Shown here: positions 18,409 through 26,882 of the stretch, in pieces
How the letters are laid out: every line of letters starts with the position of its first letter
Numbering within the stretch: the first letter of the stretch is position 1
NCBI GenBank assembly: GCA_021324415.1
Contig: JAJPJF010000146.1
Location: 1 to 36,527 of the forward strand
Direction of reading: 5' to 3'
Source of the DNA: Nostocales cyanobacterium Centralia_MAG_434
Lineage (GTDB): Bacteria; Cyanobacteriota; Cyanobacteriia; Cyanobacteriales; Nostocaceae
DNA length: 36,527 bases
The notes under the pieces: model-generated
Databases searched by the model: none
The model's input: the letters and a program-made list of their open reading frames with translations, nothing else
Told to the model about the DNA's origin: nothing
Position numbers and translations under genes: made by a program

Positions 18409-19042
18409 TGCTCAGGTCAATCCTTTGTCTAGCTTGAGGAGCGATCGCTCACCTTAGCTTAAGGTTATTTGTCATTTTCATTTTGACATAGGAGAGACTA
18501 AGCGCAACCTAGTTAGCAAATTCCACTTCTCATCTTGAGACTTTTTGAATTCTCATGACTCCTGAAGAAATTGCCATATAATTAAGGAGAGCACAAGAGT
18601 TCTTTAAGGATTTTAGGGAATCTCAGCATCTGCTACGAATATCCTCAATCAACAAATTGACACGAACCAACGCAACAGCACAGCCTTTTGTCGTAGCATA
18701 CTCTTCTAGCTCGTCCTAGAGTCAAGACAGGCAGGATGGCTAACCCACAATATTTCATCCTCTATCCAAGTGATAGGTGCTATGTACAGTTGGATTGACA
18801 TTTTGGCTGTCTAAGTAGCTAACTTTAATTTGAACTTGAACTAACCTACAAACTTCTGGAGAGCATCCTCTGCATGGAATAAGTAGTGTGTTCGCGAAGC
18901 GTGTGCTTTGCACTCACGTCTCGCTCGCGTGATATATCTAGCGAGCATCTTGCTCGCACTACAAAATAAGTCCGCCATATCGGGATGCTCCCGTAACTTC
19001 TGAAAATTCTCTTCACTTGACTTCATTTAGGAAGAATACACA
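18409..19042. other. Intergenic region upstream of the psbA variant
   Basis: A 634-bp gap between the divergent DUF2996 gene and the psbA variant. It has a HIP1 octamer near 18441 and the palindromic repeat at 18885-18963. A possible 61-codon minus-strand frame at 18841-19026 is mostly that repeat and is not believed. AGGAAG at 19029-19034 is a fitting ribosome site for the psbA ATG at 19043. Confidence 0.55.
18885..18963. repeat. Cyanobacterial palindromic intergenic repeat
   Basis: The segment contains the perfect stem GCGAGCA (18941-18947) / TGCTCGC (18951-18957), preceded by related GC-rich palindromic pieces (TTCGCGAA, CTCGCTCGCG). This type of GCGAGCAAGATGCTCGC element is dispersed between genes of Nostoc-like genomes. 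It stands about 80 bp upstream of psbA and may affect its leader RNA. Confidence 0.7.
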
Positions 19043-20116
19043 ATGAGCACGATTATTCAACGTCGAAAAGATATCGACTTTGGAAAAGTTTGGGATAAGT
19101 TTTGCGCATGGATCACCAGCACTGAAAATCGTCTCTACATTGGCTGGTTTGGTGTTCTCATGATCCCTACCTTACTAGTTGCAACCACTTGTTTCATTTT
19201 GGCTTATGTCGCTGCTCCCAGTGTAGACATGGATGGAATTCGAGAGCCAATTAAGGGTTCTCTTATGGATGGTAACAACTTGCTAACAGCTGCTGTTGTC
19301 CCCACTTCTGCGGCGATCGGTTTACATTTTTACCCCATTTGGGAAGCTGCCTCTATGGATGAATGGCTTTACAATGGCGGCCCCTATCAGTTAATTGTCC
19401 TACATTTTCTGATTGGCATTTGGTGCTACTTGGGAAGACTGTGGGAGTTAAGCTATCGTTTGGGTTTGCGTCCTTGGATTGCTATTGCTTTCTCTGCACC
19501 TGCAGCAGCTGCAACTGCAGTTTTGCTAGTTTATCCTCTTGGTCAAGGCAGCTTTTCTGATGGGTTACCTTTGGGAATTGCAGGCACTTTCCATTTTATG
19601 ATGGGATTTCAAGCAGATCATAATATTCTGATGCATCCGTTCCATATGTTGGGCGTTGCTGGAGTTTTTGGTGGCGCACTCTTGAGTGTTTTACATGGTT
19701 CTTTGGTCACTTCAACGCTCATTCGCAAACCTGGCAAAAATGAATTGATTAACAATGAGTATAAATTTGGTCAACCCGAAGTCACCTACAACTTCTTAGC
19801 AGGACATTATAGTTTCTTAGGACGTTTGTTGATTCCACCTTTTGGGAGCCAAAATCACAGATCTTTCCATTTTATTCTGGCTGCATTGCCAACAATAGGA
19901 CTCTGGTTTGCAACACTGGGTACATGTGTGATGGCATTTAATTTGAATGGATTTAACTTCAATCATTCCATTTTAGATAGCCAAGGGGCAGTGATTAGAA
20001 CCAATGCTGACTTACTCAATCGAGCAAATCTTGGACTTCAGGCAATGCATGCTCCCAACACTCATCACTTTCCCCTTGTTCTGGCTGGTAGTGCGCCTAT
20101 TTTGGGGAGTGAATAG
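19043..20116 (+). CDS. psbA: Divergent ('rogue') photosystem II D1 protein
   Basis: A 357-residue protein that aligns along the whole of D1 (standard numbering is +3, then +4 after one inserted residue near 258). Retained: TyrZ (Tyr164), His193, Asp173 (standard D170), His201, His218, His276, His121 and His336 (standard H332). Altered: standard E189 is Asp192, E333 is Ala337, D342 is Val346, E130 is Leu133, and S264 of the QB site is Gly268. Losing three manganese-cluster carboxylates argues against water oxidation by a photosystem II holding this subunit. It fits the 'rogue' or sentinel D1 group, or possibly the related chlorophyll f synthase (ChlF). No far-red gene cluster surrounds it, which favours rogue D1. 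The C-terminal extension after Ala348 is short (nine residues). Confidence 0.93.
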   Translation: MSTIIQRRKDIDFGKVWDKFCAWITSTENRLYIGWFGVLMIPTLLVATTCFILAYVAAPSVDMDGIREPIKGSLMDGNNLLTAAVVPTSAAIGLHFYPIWEAASMDEWLYNGGPYQLIVLHFLIGIWCYLGRLWELSYRLGLRPWIAIAFSAPAAAATAVLLVYPLGQGSFSDGLPLGIAGTFHFMMGFQADHNILMHPFHMLGVAGVFGGALLSVLHGSLVTSTLIRKPGKNELINNEYKFGQPEVTYNFLAGHYSFLGRLLIPPFGSQNHRSFHFILAALPTIGLWFATLGTCVMAFNLNGFNFNHSILDSQGAVIRTNADLLNRANLGLQAMHAPNTHHFPLVLAGSAPILGSE

Positions 20117-20128
20117 GGGTTTAGTAGG

Positions 20129-21256
20129 TTAGATGCTTTGCTGAGTGCCAAATTGCTGGTAAACAGCATGAGAAACTTGGCGGATCAATTTCTGAGCTCG
20201 TCTGTCGTTGTAGGGTCGTCTTACCATCGCCACAGCAATGTAACGCTTGCCACTAGGCATAGTTACCAAACCAACATCCCCTACAAGCGTTCCAATGTCA
20301 CCTGTCTTGTGAGCAATTGTGGCTCCTGGTCCTAACCCTGATGGCAGTAGAGTCCGGATTGTTGTCCGCTTCATAATATCCAATAATTGCTCGCGTGACG
20401 TAGTCGATACCAAATTTCCATGATCTACCAATGCCATCAAAGTGGCTAAATCTAAAGGAGTTGTGGTGTTAGTGCCAGACAAGTCAGGCAGACGATTGCG
20501 GATTTCTGTTGCCCTTAACCCCCAGCTTTGAAACCGCTGATTGAGAGCTGTTGCCCCACCTAAGCGAGATATCAGCATGTTTGTTGCTGTATTATCTGAG
20601 ATTGTGATCATCTTGGTTACGGTTTCCAGCGCAGTGAACTTTGTCCCTGGGGGCTTGTATTGCATATTTCCGGAACTGTTGCCTTTGGCAATGTCCTCTG
20701 AGGTCATAGTCAGCATTTCATCCAAGCGAATCAGACCTGCTTCGACGTCTTGGAAAAAGGCAACGAGAATGGGAAACTTAATCATGCTAGCAGCGGCAAA
20801 GGGTTCGGTTCCATTTACATCCAAATAAGTTCCTGTATTTAAATCTACAAAGAAGGCTCCTAGTGTCAAACCGACCTTTTGTGCTGCTAACTGTTGCACT
20901 TCAATCTTCAGTGGGAAAATTTCCTGAGTTAAGTTAAGAATAGAAGTGGGATCTGATGTTGAAGTTGTTGGACTGGGTGTTTGACTGGGAGTAGCGATCG
21001 CTTGAGGAGATACGGATTGCACCTGATGAGGAATAGATAAAAGAAATAATATTTTTTGTGTAATTTTACTTAGACCGATTATCAAAATAAATAAAAGCAG
21101 ACTGATTAAGATGAGTTTCACGAAGCCTGAGCGTTGTCTTGATGCGCTGAGTTTGCTCAAAGACTTTTTTTGGAGTTTGACTCCTCGTGATTTTGGAATA
21201 TGTTGTCGAAATAGTGGCTTCCCATACTGGGGAGGAAAGGACTTCCTGTTCGTCAT
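20129..21256 (-). CDS. Class A beta-lactamase-like serine hydrolase, membrane-anchored
   Basis: A 375-residue protein. Residues 1-46 are basic and a single membrane helix spans about 47-62, followed by a Ser/Thr/Pro linker, which places the catalytic domain (about 115-370) outside the cytoplasmic membrane. Active-site motifs are SMIK (Ser157, Lys160), SDN (220-222) and KTG (317-319). The omega loop is abbreviated: between WGLRATEIR and TTTP there is only NRLPDLSGTN, and the canonical Glu of the E-x-x-L-N motif is absent. Hydrolysis of the acyl-enzyme may therefore be slow or use another base, and a cell-wall role is as likely as drug resistance. It is a paralogue of the next gene, 248 bp upstream. 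It converges on psbA, 12 bp away. Confidence 0.9.
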   Translation of the reverse strand: MTNRKSFPPQYGKPLFRQHIPKSRGVKLQKKSLSKLSASRQRSGFVKLILISLLLFILIIGLSKITQKILFLLSIPHQVQSVSPQAIATPSQTPSPTTSTSDPTSILNLTQEIFPLKIEVQQLAAQKVGLTLGAFFVDLNTGTYLDVNGTEPFAAASMIKFPILVAFFQDVEAGLIRLDEMLTMTSEDIAKGNSSGNMQYKPPGTKFTALETVTKMITISDNTATNMLISRLGGATALNQRFQSWGLRATEIRNRLPDLSGTNTTTPLDLATLMALVDHGNLVSTTSREQLLDIMKRTTIRTLLPSGLGPGATIAHKTGDIGTLVGDVGLVTMPSGKRYIAVAMVRRPYNDRRAQKLIRQVSHAVYQQFGTQQSI

Positions 21257-21504
21257 TGGGGTAGTTTTAGGGATTTAATTTGGTTAGACTGAATCATGAA
21301 ACCCATATTTCAGACACTCAAGTAACTTTGTTGCCTACATTCTTGGAGTGACTGCACAACTAAGTTGATATTTTTACCAGATAATTGCCTGTTTTTGCAA
21401 CCCAAGCTCTCTGCTTAGACTGATCTCACAGATTTTTGTTTCAATATCCTCTATTTAATGTGTTGTGCGATCGCCTTCCTCAAGCATCCGCGGAAATTGC
21501 CGCT
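21257..21504. other. Spacer between the paired beta-lactamase-like genes
   Basis: A 248-bp gap with one GCGATCGC-like site near 21468. I see no terminator hairpin, so read-through from the upstream paralogue is possible. Confidence 0.4.
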
Positions 21505-22626
21505 TCAATTTTCTGAAAGAATTAACCTTCTTCCTGGGCGTCTAGCTTTCTGCTGTTGATACCGTTGCCGTTTTGCTAGGAGTGCTCTACGAGCAGATGT
21601 TCCTCGAAGTGCGTTATTGTAGAAGTCAGAAGGAAAAGGCTGGCTTAAATAACTGTAAGCTAGATGAGAAATTTGACGGACAAACAGTCTTCCTCTTAAG
21701 TCTTGATATGGGCGTCTGACAAAAACGGCTGCGATATAGCGTTTGCCACTAGGCATGGTAATTAACCCAGCATCACCAATCACAAACCCGATATCTCCAG
21801 TTTTGTTGGCGATAGTTGCACCTGGTCCCAAACCAGCAGGCAAGAGCGTGCGAATAGTTGTGCGGCTAAGAATATCTAGGATTGTTGCTCGACTTTGGAG
21901 AGAAACTAGCTTGTGGTTCACTAGCAAAGCCAACACCCGTGTCATATCCTTAGCACTGGTTGTATTGGTTCCTCTTAAGTCAGCTAAAAGATGATGGATC
22001 ACTGTATTATGAAGTCCCCAACGCTGAAAACGTTTATTCAGCTGCGCTATACCACCTAAGCGAGCAATAATCATGTTAGTTGCAGTATTGTCACTGATGG
22101 TAATCATTTTGTTCACAGTTTCTAAGGCTGTAAACTTCTTGCCAACACGTGCATACTGCATTGTGCCAGAGCCATTTGTTATGAGGTCGCGTCGCAGGAC
22201 AAGCTTTTCTGTCAAGCTAACTTTACCAGCATCTACATCTTGAAAAAAGGCAACCAGAATGGGCAGTTTGATTGTGCTGGCAGCGGGGAAAATGCGATCG
22301 CCTCGGATATCCAAATAATTGCCGTTATCCAGATCTAGGAAAAACATTCCTGCTTGGAGATAACTATATCGTGCCATTAAAGCTTTTATTTGAGACTCGA
22401 GTGCTGGCATTGATGAGTGTAAGGGGGCTACACCACTAAACGCAGTGCGAGAGGCAATATTTGGGGTAAAAGCAGCTTGAACTACATCATCGTTAAGTTC
22501 TGCTGTTGCAGGTGACTGCACAGATCTATGAGAAGATGTTTCTGGAAATTGTATATGTATTGGTTCTAATACCAAACCAAAGAAGCAAAAGCTAAAAAAA
22601 CCGACAAGGAATGAACGTAATTTCAC
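21505..22626 (-). CDS. Class A beta-lactamase-like serine hydrolase, secreted paralogue
   Basis: A 373-residue protein with an N-terminal signal peptide or anchor (hydrophobic residues about 5-20). The catalytic domain (about 75-345) carries STIK (Ser117, Lys120), SDN (178-180) and KTG (275-277). The region where the omega loop should be reads HHLLADLRGTNTTS, so, as in its neighbour, the general-base Glu of classical class A enzymes is missing and the loop is short. Long blocks are shared with the neighbour (FPILVAFFQD/LPILVAFFQD, KFTALETV, TTIRTLLP, GLGPGATIA), so the pair arose by tandem duplication. The C-terminus is longer and very basic. A periplasmic role in cell-wall or beta-lactam chemistry is likely. 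A long palindrome lies upstream. Confidence 0.9.
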   Translation of the reverse strand: MKLRSFLVGFFSFCFFGLVLEPIHIQFPETSSHRSVQSPATAELNDDVVQAAFTPNIASRTAFSGVAPLHSSMPALESQIKALMARYSYLQAGMFFLDLDNGNYLDIRGDRIFPAASTIKLPILVAFFQDVDAGKVSLTEKLVLRRDLITNGSGTMQYARVGKKFTALETVNKMITISDNTATNMIIARLGGIAQLNKRFQRWGLHNTVIHHLLADLRGTNTTSAKDMTRVLALLVNHKLVSLQSRATILDILSRTTIRTLLPAGLGPGATIANKTGDIGFVIGDAGLITMPSGKRYIAAVFVRRPYQDLRGRLFVRQISHLAYSYLSQPFPSDFYNNALRGTSARRALLAKRQRYQQQKARRPGRRLILSEN

Positions 22627-22782
22627 TATTTTTTTTAATATCAGTAATTTTAATAACCTATTACGTTGCTTGTCCAGTTGACAAGTTAGAGAGCAAATAG
22701 ATAGCAGTTATTATAATTTTACTACAGTAGTGAAGTATCGCTCATGCTAAGCATAACGAAGAGGAGTGTTTTCAATGCGTTC

Positions 22783-22810
22783 AGTGTATAAAAGTGAACT
22801 TTTATATACT
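22783..22810. promoter_or_regulatory. 28-bp palindrome, possible operator
   Basis: AGTGTATAAAAGT (22783-22795) and ACTTTTATATACT (22798-22810) are reverse complements at 12 of 13 positions, with a 2-bp centre. The centre is too tight for a good RNA hairpin loop and no T-tract follows, so a dimeric regulator's binding site about 160 bp upstream of the beta-lactamase-like gene is a reasonable guess. Confidence 0.5.
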
Positions 22811-22901
22811 CATTCAGTATGACAACCCTGTTCAATGAGAAAAATGTTTGAGCAAAATTCTCTTTTAATTCTCTTTTTGTCTCATCTTGGTTTTATCTAA
22901 T

Positions 22902-22937
22902 AAAAAAACATCCTCTCCCTGATAGATTGAGGAGAGG
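22902..22937 (-). terminator. Rho-independent terminator after the YdeI/OmdA gene
   Basis: CCTCTCC (22912-22918) pairs with GGAGAGG (22931-22937); on the minus strand seven T follow (22902-22908). It lies about 40 bp past the stop at 22978. Confidence 0.8.
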
Positions 22938-22977
22938 ACTAGAGGGGTGGTCCAGTTGAGGATTTCAATTAAAATAA

Positions 22978-23562
22978 TTACTTAGAATAATGATTTGCTT
23001 TTTTATTTTGTGCTGCTAAAGTGACAGTTTCTTCAATTCTTTTTAACCTTGTTTCTGGTCGCTTAGCACTTTCAATCCACCAGAGGATGTTTTTTTTAGA
23101 TGAGTTACTAAACGCATTAAAATACGTGTTGGCAGGTTCATTTGCTTCTAATGCATTTTTTAAATCTTCCGGAATTTCTAACTCTTCTATTGCATCCAAC
23201 TTATTCCATGAGCCATCTTGCTTTGCTAGTTCAATTTTTTGAAGACCTGCTTCTGTCATTAAACCTTGCTGTATGAGTGCTTCAACTCTTTGCTTGTTCA
23301 GTTTTGACCACACGCTTTTAGGCTTTCTGGGAGAGAAGAGCTGCATATAACGCTCGTCGTCCAAAGCATTCGGCCTGCTGTCAATCCAACCAAAGCAAAG
23401 AGCCTCCTCTACAGCTTCATCATAAGGAACACGTGATTTGCCGCTATTCTTTTTATAGTAAATAAGCCACACACCAGGAGAAGTTTGATGGTTTTTTTCT
23501 AACCATGCGCGCCATTCTTTACGATCTTTGGCATAAAAGGTTTCCAGTTGGTTATTAAGCAT
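22978..23562 (-). CDS. YdeI/OmdA-family protein
   Basis: A 194-residue soluble protein. The N-terminal half has the family's features: WRAWLEKNHQTSPGVWLIYY, then VPYDEAVEEALCFGWIDSRP with the conserved Glu-Ala-Leu-Cys-Phe-Gly-Trp-Ile-Asp stretch (about 49-62), then FSPRKPKSVWSKLNKQRVEA. The C-terminal part (about 130-190) is a helical domain with the usual ALEANEPANTYFNAFSNSSK stretch. The family (YdeI or OmpD-associated, PF13376 type) has been linked to resistance to bacteriocins and antimicrobial peptides, but its mechanism is unclear. No signal peptide is present. The gene has its own terminator and appears monocistronic. Gene order next to wall-active enzymes may be chance. Confidence 0.88.
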   Translation of the reverse strand: MLNNQLETFYAKDRKEWRAWLEKNHQTSPGVWLIYYKKNSGKSRVPYDEAVEEALCFGWIDSRPNALDDERYMQLFSPRKPKSVWSKLNKQRVEALIQQGLMTEAGLQKIELAKQDGSWNKLDAIEELEIPEDLKNALEANEPANTYFNAFSNSSKKNILWWIESAKRPETRLKRIEETVTLAAQNKKANHYSK

Positions 23563-23662
23563 AGAAGTTAGACAACAACTAGACTAGAAAACACAATCTT
23601 TTACTTCTCCATTTTTGAAATACGACTTGTATTTGCATGCAGCAATAATATCATATTGAAGT

Positions 23663-24190
23663 CTAGTCAGCAGTGACACGCTGCCCCGAGAAGATGTATG
23701 TTGCCACAGGAGGAGTGGTATCTTGTAGTGGATTGGCTGTTAAATCAAAGAATCGAATTGTGACTGTTCCCTCAACTGTTTCAGTTTTTGAATTGAATTT
23801 TAAGTGAAATTCTGCTCGATTAATACGGCCAGCGGCTTCCGTTGTTTGGTAAGTAAAGCTGAGCGTAATGGCAGAAACCTCCTGATTTCCATTACACTTC
23901 CAGCTCCCGTGTGCATCGCTAAAAGGAGTGACCAAACCCTCGATACCGCCTTGGATAGAGTCAATGGCGAAAAAATTACCATCTTGGGTAAATGTCAGAA
24001 GTGAGCGGGTCGGAAGATCTTTATAAAGTATGAAGTAGGTGCCAACGACGAGTTTGCGGCAGGCTGACAAATTGTCACTGTTCTCAATTTGAGTTTCAGC
24101 CTTCACTCGCTCTGGACTGAAGATATTGGCAATATTGAGTGAACAGAGAGCACAAACCGTAAACGCTACGAAAGCTTTACGGATTTTCAT
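23663..24190 (-). CDS. Secreted protein, function unknown
   Basis: A 175-residue protein with a clear signal peptide (basic start, hydrophobic residues about 6-22, likely cut after VKA at about residue 31). The mature part of about 144 residues looks all-beta: alternating strands such as TYFILYKDL, LLTFTQDGNFFAID, ITLSFTYQT and AEFHLKFNS. It has two cysteines (Cys44, Cys99) that could form a disulphide in the periplasm. The pattern suggests a lipocalin-like or other small beta barrel, but I do not recognise a named family. It is flanked by the YdeI/OmdA gene (100 bp downstream) and a methyltransferase gene (89 bp upstream), all on the minus strand; they could share a transcript. Confidence 0.7.
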   Translation of the reverse strand: MKIRKAFVAFTVCALCSLNIANIFSPERVKAETQIENSDNLSACRKLVVGTYFILYKDLPTRSLLTFTQDGNFFAIDSIQGGIEGLVTPFSDAHGSWKCNGNQEVSAITLSFTYQTTEAAGRINRAEFHLKFNSKTETVEGTVTIRFFDLTANPLQDTTPPVATYIFSGQRVTAD

Positions 24191-24279
24191 AGCAACTCCT
24201 TTGATTAATAAGGTAAGGACAAAATGTGATGGAAGTGAAAACAGAAAAATTTAGCTTTGTAACGATAGAGGTAGTCATT

Positions 24280-24993
24280 TTAGCTTTTAAAAGCTAGCCA
24301 ACCACCAACCCAAAGTCCTGTATAAAAACGTATGATTTTCTGAAACCCTGCTTGCTCTAATAAATTCAGAATGCTGGCTTCAGGTAAGGGGTGTACAGTT
24401 TGGTTAAATCCTGTAACAACTTCTTCCTTTCTTTGGGCTGGTAATCCCACTTCACTCCAATAGGCATCTAATACAGGCATCAGTTGTCTTAATTGTTGAC
24501 TCTCCTTTTCAACGGCTAGAGTAACGAGTACAAAAGGAGCAGAAGGATGAAGACGTTGACTAATACTTTCTAAAAACTGGAGTTTATCCGATTCAGGAAT
24601 AAAGTGCATTACCATAATGCTTGTCGCTGCATCGTACAGGGTATCTGTAGGCAGATCGTGCGTATATCCTTGCACCAACTTGACTCGATTAGAAAGTTGA
24701 TGAAGAGCCATTTTGTGTTCAGCAATTCTCAGCATGTCTGCTGAGGGATCAACTCCTAGAAAATTCCACTGAGGATTAGCCTCACCTAAGCGGACTAATT
24801 CCGTTCCAGTCCCTGGTCCAACGACAAGTAAATCAGCACGCTCTGGTAAATAAGCCAAAAGACACGCAAGAGACATTGTATGCATGACTTCATAGCCTGG
24901 TATCGCTAATCGAGCAGCTTCATCATAATGGGCAATTAAAGAATTAACTTCATCAGCGGCAATGGGTGGTTTGCTATCTAGATGTTGAGGCAT
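24280..24993 (-). CDS. Class I SAM-dependent methyltransferase
   Basis: A 237-residue cytoplasmic protein. The SAM-binding motif I is VVGPGTGTE (57-65), followed by the acidic end of strand two in FLGVDPSADML (Asp82), and by TSIMVMHFIPE (motif IV region) and FVLVTLAVEKE. The fold and length fit small-molecule methyltransferases of the UbiE/Methyltransf type. The residues after the core (about 175-237) include a Trp-rich C-terminus, GLWVGGWLAF. The substrate cannot be read from sequence. It points away from the P450 gene across a 567-bp gap, so it could serve the neighbouring metabolic island, but shared regulation is not shown. Confidence 0.88.
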   Translation of the reverse strand: MPQHLDSKPPIAADEVNSLIAHYDEAARLAIPGYEVMHTMSLACLLAYLPERADLLVVGPGTGTELVRLGEANPQWNFLGVDPSADMLRIAEHKMALHQLSNRVKLVQGYTHDLPTDTLYDAATSIMVMHFIPESDKLQFLESISQRLHPSAPFVLVTLAVEKESQQLRQLMPVLDAYWSEVGLPAQRKEEVVTGFNQTVHPLPEASILNLLEQAGFQKIIRFYTGLWVGGWLAFKS

Positions 24994-25560
24994 ATCTCAA
25001 TTTTTGTTGATATCGTGAAAATTACATTAATATCGCTAGTAAATAAGCGTTCGTGATTATAGTTGTATCCTGTTAGTAAATCACTAACCACTACTGGCTC
25101 TTAAATCTTTAACAAGAATCTTAGAAGTTATAAAATATAATTACTAGGGCTCATTTTTCGTAGAAAGTTAACAATATTTTGATTGTTTAATAAACTTAAA
25201 AATTCTTAGCATCCTGGTTTCTCTAAAAAACTGGGTTTCTCATTTTTGACGAATGATTTAGGCTCGCTATAGTATCAAAAAATAACAGCAATCATGTCTT
25301 TATCTAAAGAATACTTTCAAGATTTAAAATATATCTTTTAATAATTTTTATTTCAATTCTTACCTTCAAAATTCTTCTCCAAAAGAATACAAACTGCTCC
25401 AAAAAAATAGACCCTTGTTACTAAAACAAACACTTACTAAAGTGAATTGTTAATCATTATCGCTAGTATAAGCCAAGTTTTTGAAGCTACTCCTCGACTG
25501 TGGGAGTAACTTATCACAACAATTTACAACTACTTAGCTTTAGCCCAACAAGGAGGCACT
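24994..25560. other. Divergent control region of the P450 island
   Basis: A 567-bp, very AT-rich gap between the methyltransferase gene and the first P450 gene, which are divergent. Except for AAGGAGG at 25549-25555, a strong ribosome site for the P450 ATG at 25561, I find no assignable promoter, operator or gene. Confidence 0.5.
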
Positions 25561-26835
25561 ATGGTGACTCATATACCCACAATCCAAACGACTAATATCG
25601 CGAATGAATATAACCCGTTTATACCCCCGCAGTTAGATAATCCTTATCCCATCTATGCTCGTGCTCGTAAAGAAGCACCTGTATTTTACAGTCCAATGTT
25701 AAATTTGTGGATTGTAACCCGCTATGATGATGTTTCCCACATCTTAAAAGACCCAACTCACTTTTACTCAGCTCATAATTTTGACCCTGCATCTCCTTTA
25801 CCTTCCTCAGTGCTAGAGGTAGTTAGAAAGGTTTATCCAAATATATTTAACTTAGTTGTCAGCGATCCCCCCAAGCACGAACGTCTCCGAGGACTACTCA
25901 CTCAGGCTTTTAATTTAGAGAAAGAGTTGCGTCCTCGTCAACAGTCACGCAATTGGGAAATTGCTCATGAGTTAGTGGACACTTTTGTACAGGATGGTCG
26001 AGCAGATTTAGTCCAACAGTTTACTTTACTTTTGCCCTCAATGATGATGAGCGTGATGACAGGTTTGCCACATGAGGGTATAAAAACAGTATTGCAGACA
26101 TGTGATAACATCGCTAAGTTGTTATGGGAGCAAAATCCTCTCGAAAAGCAACTTGAGTATGCTCACAGTATTGTTGCTCTCCAGGAATACTTAACTGCTC
26201 AATTTGAGGAACGTCGTACAGAACCACGGCATGACATTTTGACCGACCTGATTGCCGCACGTCTTCATGGAGAAAAACCCTTAGAGATTCCAGAAGCCGT
26301 TAACTTGATTACCACAATGTTGTTTGCTATTTATGAAAACATTCCTAAAGGGCTTTCTAATACTCTAATGTTGCTACTGCGTCATCCAGAGTATCTGCAG
26401 GCTATTCGAGAGAACCCGACTTTGGCAGATAATGCTATTGAAGAAGCTATACGGGTAGAGCCTTCTGTACAAGGGTTGATCCGAACCACCAGGCAGGCTG
26501 TTGAAGTTGGAGGAGTGACAATACCAGCCGAGTCTCGTCTTCAAATCATGCTAGGGTCCGCCAATCATGACGAGAGCCATTTTCCCGATCCTGATCGCTT
26601 TGATATCTATCGGGATAGCCAGCAAAAGCATCTCGCCTTTGGAACAGGTATTCATCGCTGTGTGGGTATACCGTTAACACATGCTTTGGGACGGATCTCG
26701 ATTCAGGTATTGCTTGAACGCTTACCAAATCTGCGACTACAACCAGACACAGTCTTTGAGTTTGAGCCGAACCTTATTTTTCGCGTACTGAAACGTTTAC
26801 CAGTTGAATGGGATGTACCTGCAGTTGTCTCGTAA
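25561..26835 (+). CDS. Bacterial-type cytochrome P450 with atypical I-helix
   Basis: A 424-residue soluble P450, the usual length for bacterial enzymes, beginning at an ATG with AAGGAGG in front. The haem-binding loop FGTGIHRCVG (360-369) has the thiolate Cys367, and the ExxR pair is Glu295/Arg298. The I-helix reads LFAIYENIPKG (254-264): where most P450s have the acid-alcohol pair (Glu/Asp-Thr) it has Glu259-Asn260. The missing Thr may change O2 activation, so a non-standard oxidation or a peroxide-driven reaction is possible. It is a clear paralogue of the P450 at 31851 (shared RARKEAPVFYSP). It leads a probable operon with the SDR 47 bp downstream and then the exporter. The substrate is unknown. 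Confidence 0.95.
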   Translation: MVTHIPTIQTTNIANEYNPFIPPQLDNPYPIYARARKEAPVFYSPMLNLWIVTRYDDVSHILKDPTHFYSAHNFDPASPLPSSVLEVVRKVYPNIFNLVVSDPPKHERLRGLLTQAFNLEKELRPRQQSRNWEIAHELVDTFVQDGRADLVQQFTLLLPSMMMSVMTGLPHEGIKTVLQTCDNIAKLLWEQNPLEKQLEYAHSIVALQEYLTAQFEERRTEPRHDILTDLIAARLHGEKPLEIPEAVNLITTMLFAIYENIPKGLSNTLMLLLRHPEYLQAIRENPTLADNAIEEAIRVEPSVQGLIRTTRQAVEVGGVTIPAESRLQIMLGSANHDESHFPDPDRFDIYRDSQQKHLAFGTGIHRCVGIPLTHALGRISIQVLLERLPNLRLQPDTVFEFEPNLIFRVLKRLPVEWDVPAVVS

Positions 26836-26882
26836 GGACAACTTAAAGTTTTAGTACTAAAAAATTTAGAGAGTTTAAAACA

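Larger units (their letters stand above)
22627..22977. other. Intergenic region with a palindrome and a terminator
   Basis: A 351-bp AT-rich gap upstream of the secreted beta-lactamase-like gene and downstream of the YdeI/OmdA gene. It holds the 28-bp palindrome at 22783-22810 and the terminator at 22902-22937, listed separately. No gene is seen. Confidence 0.6.

Noticed and set aside
18841-19026. 61-codon frame upstream of psbA
   Set aside because: Most of it is the palindromic intergenic repeat; it has no ribosome site.
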